From contig DMCJ01000168.1 in assembly GCA_003446735.1 (NCBI GenBank), positions 1-8,993 of the forward strand: DNA of 8,993 nucleotides, given 5' to 3'. Shown here in pieces: positions 7,603-8,993 of the stretch. Under the pieces are notes generated by a model. The model was given only the letters and a program-made list of their open reading frames with translations, was not told where the DNA came from and ran no database searches. The first letter of the stretch is position 1, and each line of letters begins with the position of its first letter. This DNA comes from Lachnospiraceae bacterium. Lineage in GTDB: Bacteria; Bacillota; Clostridia; Lachnospirales; Lachnospiraceae. Position numbers and translations under genes: made by a program.

Positions 7603-7606
7603 TACG

Positions 7607-7635
7607 AAAAAACGCGAACCCGCTGAAGGTTCGCG
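7607..7635 (-). terminator. Intrinsic terminator after the calcium-loop gene
   Basis: On the minus strand the 8-bp perfect stem CGCGAACC / GGTTCGCG (7635-7628 and 7620-7613) with a 7-nt loop is followed by six T (7612-7607). It lies 22 bp after the stop of the 350-residue gene and isolates it from the GH9-like/ddl/murF unit. Confidence 0.9.
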
Positions 7636-7657
7636 TCTTTTGTGTGATCTGTTTTGC

Positions 7658-8710
7658 TTAAACCGCCAGATCCATCTGCTGGATCGTGCCTACATTGCCG
7701 TTTTCGTATAAGAATATCCCCGAGGATCTGAGCATACCGTTTGTATGATTATCCTTTAAGGAATTCATCGAAAACTGAGTGTCGGCCTTCCTTAAACATA
7801 TGGCTCCGACTCCTGCTTCCTTTAGATAATAAAGCTCATCGTTTCCTTCCGGGTCTTTGGTCCATATCCGGAGTTTGGAGAATATCTCATCATTTTCGTC
7901 TATCCATCCGTTATGATCTTCGTCATAGATCATAAGATCGGCAAACCCGTCTCCGCTCTTTGTTCCGAAAAGCTCGGTCCCGTCATTTATCAGACCGTCT
8001 TCATTCTTATCAAGCGCCAGATACCCGCTGCCTTTATTAAGGAGCGAAACATCTTCACTGTTTCCGTCTCCGTCAAGATCGAACTTAAACTTCTGATCGG
8101 AAAGACCGGCCAGATTATTGTTTAAATTGATAACGAGCGGGTCCATCATGCCCACGATCTCGGCGATCTCCTTAGTCTGATAATACTCTTCAAAACTTCT
8201 GGACATCGTAAATGCGAGATTAAAATTGATCTCCCTTCCGTCGGCAGTCTTTACGGTCCCGACAGTCGAAAATTCAGTCTCTTCGAATTCACCATAGTAC
8301 TCCTCGTATGAGGTTTCGATCCTCATCATGCTCTGTCCGGCGCCCATAGATGAAAGGCCCTTAAATCCGTCGCCGACGCTGTCTCTGTACTTTCCTCCGA
8401 AGAGCCAGTAGAGGATATAATGCATACATTGCAGTTTGATCTCCTCTATCGAGCGCATTTCATCATTATACGTATAGTCACTTAGATTCCTCATTCCCGG
8501 AACCTGAGTCTTAACGTTTTTTACGCGCTCATCAACTTCTTCCTCTCCGGCTTCCGACTCCAAAAGGTCCGAAAAGCCGTTTAATTTTCCTTCCCTGGTC
8601 TGTCCTCTTTCCTTAAGAGCTGCAGATACTCCCAAAGATCTTGAGGACCTTGCTTGAAATTTTCTTGCGGATTCCATTCCTATTGTACTGGAATCGATCT
8701 TCAATAACAC
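7658..8710 (-). CDS. Protein of unassigned function with C-terminal calcium-binding (EF-hand-like) loops
   Basis: The protein has 350 residues. The N-terminal half (1 to about 190) is not recognised. It opens with KIDSSTIGMESARKF, then a charged stretch rich in Glu (about 37-66), and has no signal peptide or membrane segment. The C-terminal part reads like the Ca-loop region found in many secreted repeat proteins: PLVINLNNN (191-199), DLDGDGNSED (211-220), DKNEDGLINDGTELFG (234-249) and DEDHNGWIDENDEIF (263-277), followed by LRIW (280-283) and a strand with GVGAICL (300-306). The Asp/Asn/Gly spacing in three loops supports calcium binding. The start is GTG at 8710, preceded by GGAGAGGAAG. A TTG two codons in (8704) is a possible alternative. 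A terminator follows, so the gene is probably monocistronic. How it would leave the cell, if it does, is not visible. Confidence 0.85.
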   Translation of the reverse strand: MLLKIDSSTIGMESARKFQARSSRSLGVSAALKERGQTREGKLNGFSDLLESEAGEEEVDERVKNVKTQVPGMRNLSDYTYNDEMRSIEEIKLQCMHYILYWLFGGKYRDSVGDGFKGLSSMGAGQSMMRIETSYEEYYGEFEETEFSTVGTVKTADGREINFNLAFTMSRSFEEYYQTKEIAEIVGMMDPLVINLNNNLAGLSDQKFKFDLDGDGNSEDVSLLNKGSGYLALDKNEDGLINDGTELFGTKSGDGFADLMIYDEDHNGWIDENDEIFSKLRIWTKDPEGNDELYYLKEAGVGAICLRKADTQFSMNSLKDNHTNGMLRSSGIFLYENGNVGTIQQMDLAV

Positions 8711-8743
8711 CTTCCTCTCCGTGTTTTACCTTTACTTGGGATC

Positions 8744-8777
8744 TGTATGCCTATCCGGCCCTCTAATTCGGATATTA
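8744..8777 (-). promoter_or_regulatory. Possible sigma-28 (SigD/FliA) type promoter for the calcium-loop gene
   Basis: On the minus strand TAATATCC (8777-8770), an 11-nt spacer and CCGGATAG (8758-8751) resemble the flagellar sigma consensus TAAAGTTT-N11-GCCGATAA, with 5 of 8 matches in the -10 half and 3 of 8 in the -35 half. It would give a leader of about 35 nt before the GTG at 8710. The same bases form a TATCCG/CGGATA inverted repeat (8752-8757 and 8769-8774). No good housekeeping promoter was seen in the gap. The match is weak. Confidence 0.25.
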
Positions 8778-8806
8778 CGCATCAAACGTCTTTACGTTTT
8801 CAGGCG
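8778..8806. repeat. Inverted repeat upstream of the calcium-loop gene
   Basis: A perfect 6-bp stem AAACGT / ACGTTT (8784-8789 and 8794-8799) has a 4-nt loop, with a further 3-bp CGC/GCG pairing outside it (8778-8780 and 8804-8806). There is no T run on either side, so it is not a terminator. It could be an operator or a leader hairpin. Confidence 0.4.
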
Positions 8807-8807
8807 C

Positions 8808-8840
8808 AAAAAAGAGAGGTACTACTATCCGCACCTCCCT
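8808..8840 (-). terminator. Intrinsic terminator downstream of the aconitase-like gene
   Basis: On the minus strand AGGGAGGT (8840-8833) pairs with ACCTCTCT (8820-8813) over 8 bp with one G-U pair and a 12-nt loop. Six T follow (8813-8808). This is a good rho-independent terminator for transcription entering from the right edge, 88 bp after the stop at 8928. Confidence 0.75.
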
Positions 8841-8850
8841 GTGCATAAAC

Positions 8851-8889
8851 AAATCCCTGTACTTACTTTATCGGTAAGCACAGGGATTT
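8851..8889. terminator. Long hairpin after the aconitase-like stop, possible (bidirectional) terminator
   Basis: A 10-bp stem AAATCCCTGT / ACAGGGATTT (8851-8860 and 8880-8889) continues through one mismatch into a 5-bp stem CTTAC / GTAAG (8862-8866 and 8874-8878), closing a 7-nt loop. The tail read on the minus strand (TTTGTTTATG) is weak; on the plus strand there are four T. It lies 38 bp after the partial gene and may end or protect its mRNA. Confidence 0.55.
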
Positions 8890-8927
8890 TGATAACCTTT
8901 TATTTTACTTTATGATGCTTATGATGC

Positions 8928-8993
8928 TCATACTCTGTTGTAATTGATAAGACATCCCTTAAGAATGATCTGTCTCTCCTCATCGGTAAGATC
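8928..8993 (-). CDS. C-terminal fragment of a probable aconitate hydratase-like protein (partial)
   Basis: This open frame enters from the right window edge and ends at a TGA (8928-8930). It encodes 21 residues: DLTDEERQIILKG (the first 13) followed by CLINYNRV. The pattern LTxxExxIIxxGCLINY resembles the C-terminus of clostridial and Aquifex-type aconitases, which isomerise citrate to isocitrate with an iron-sulfur cluster. Two hairpins downstream on the same strand support a gene end here. With only 21 residues, the identity is a recollection of family sequence and could be wrong. The coding call itself is firmer. Confidence 0.5.
   Translation of the reverse strand, partial: DLTDEERQIILKGCLINYNRV

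Noticed and set aside
8721..8915. A 64-codon plus-strand open frame in the intergenic stretch
   Set aside because: It runs through the terminator and the long hairpin, has no Shine-Dalgarno sequence, and the protein looks like translated structured RNA signals.
8711..8927. A cyclic-di-GMP or other known riboswitch in the leader of the calcium-loop gene
   Set aside because: The conserved cores of the c-di-GMP-I and -II aptamers I could recall are not present. The hairpins are better explained as terminators and a short inverted repeat.
8912..8930. Tandem TGATGCTTA / TGATGCTCA repeat
   Set aside because: Two imperfect 9-bp copies next to a stop codon are too short to call a repeat element or attachment site.

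Overview
The window is a stretch of ordinary chromosome from a Firmicute. A clostridial relative of the Lachnospiraceae (Butyrivibrio/Roseburia type) fits best. This rests on Shine-Dalgarno-led genes, short-tailed intrinsic terminators, a PyrK/PyrD(B) type dihydroorotate dehydrogenase (characteristic of Gram-positive bacteria), and protein sequences that read like that family. The assignment is an inference from recognition, not from a search. Eight complete genes and one partial gene are visible. All are on the minus strand except plsC. No RNA gene, CRISPR array, insertion sequence or phage gene was seen.

Region 1 (about 3-3067, minus strand) is a pyrimidine biosynthesis operon read in the order pyrC, pyrK, pyrD. 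Dihydroorotase makes dihydroorotate. The PyrK/PyrD complex oxidises it to orotate and passes the electrons to NAD+. Spacing is tight: 33 bp between pyrC and pyrK, and a 4-bp overlap or 2-bp gap between pyrK and pyrD depending on the pyrD start. A 62-bp gap at 3068-3129 separates pyrC from the divergent plsC and must hold both promoters. It is too short for a PyrR attenuator.

Region 2 (3130-3864, plus strand) is a lone plsC-type acyltransferase for membrane phospholipid synthesis. Its 3' end overlaps the 3' end of murF by 23 bp, tail to tail.

Region 3 (3842-7563, minus strand) is a cell-wall operon read in the order membrane-anchored GH9-like protein, ddl, murF. Ddl makes D-Ala-D-Ala and MurF adds it to UDP-MurNAc-tripeptide. 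The leading gene is the most unusual in the window. It resembles a cellulase N-terminal Ig domain followed by a shortened family-9 glycosidase helical fold without the usual catalytic motifs. Its start codon has no Shine-Dalgarno sequence.

Region 4 (7607-8993, minus strand) holds the last 21 codons of an aconitase-like gene that runs in from the right edge. Next comes a 217-bp intergenic stretch with two hairpins, one a good terminator. A 350-residue protein of unassigned function with calcium-binding loops follows, closed by a clear intrinsic terminator at 7607-7635.

Most of the window is housekeeping. The points worth a second look are the GH9-like protein beside ddl/murF, the hairpins upstream of the calcium-loop gene, and the unusual arrangement of the divergent and convergent junctions around plsC.
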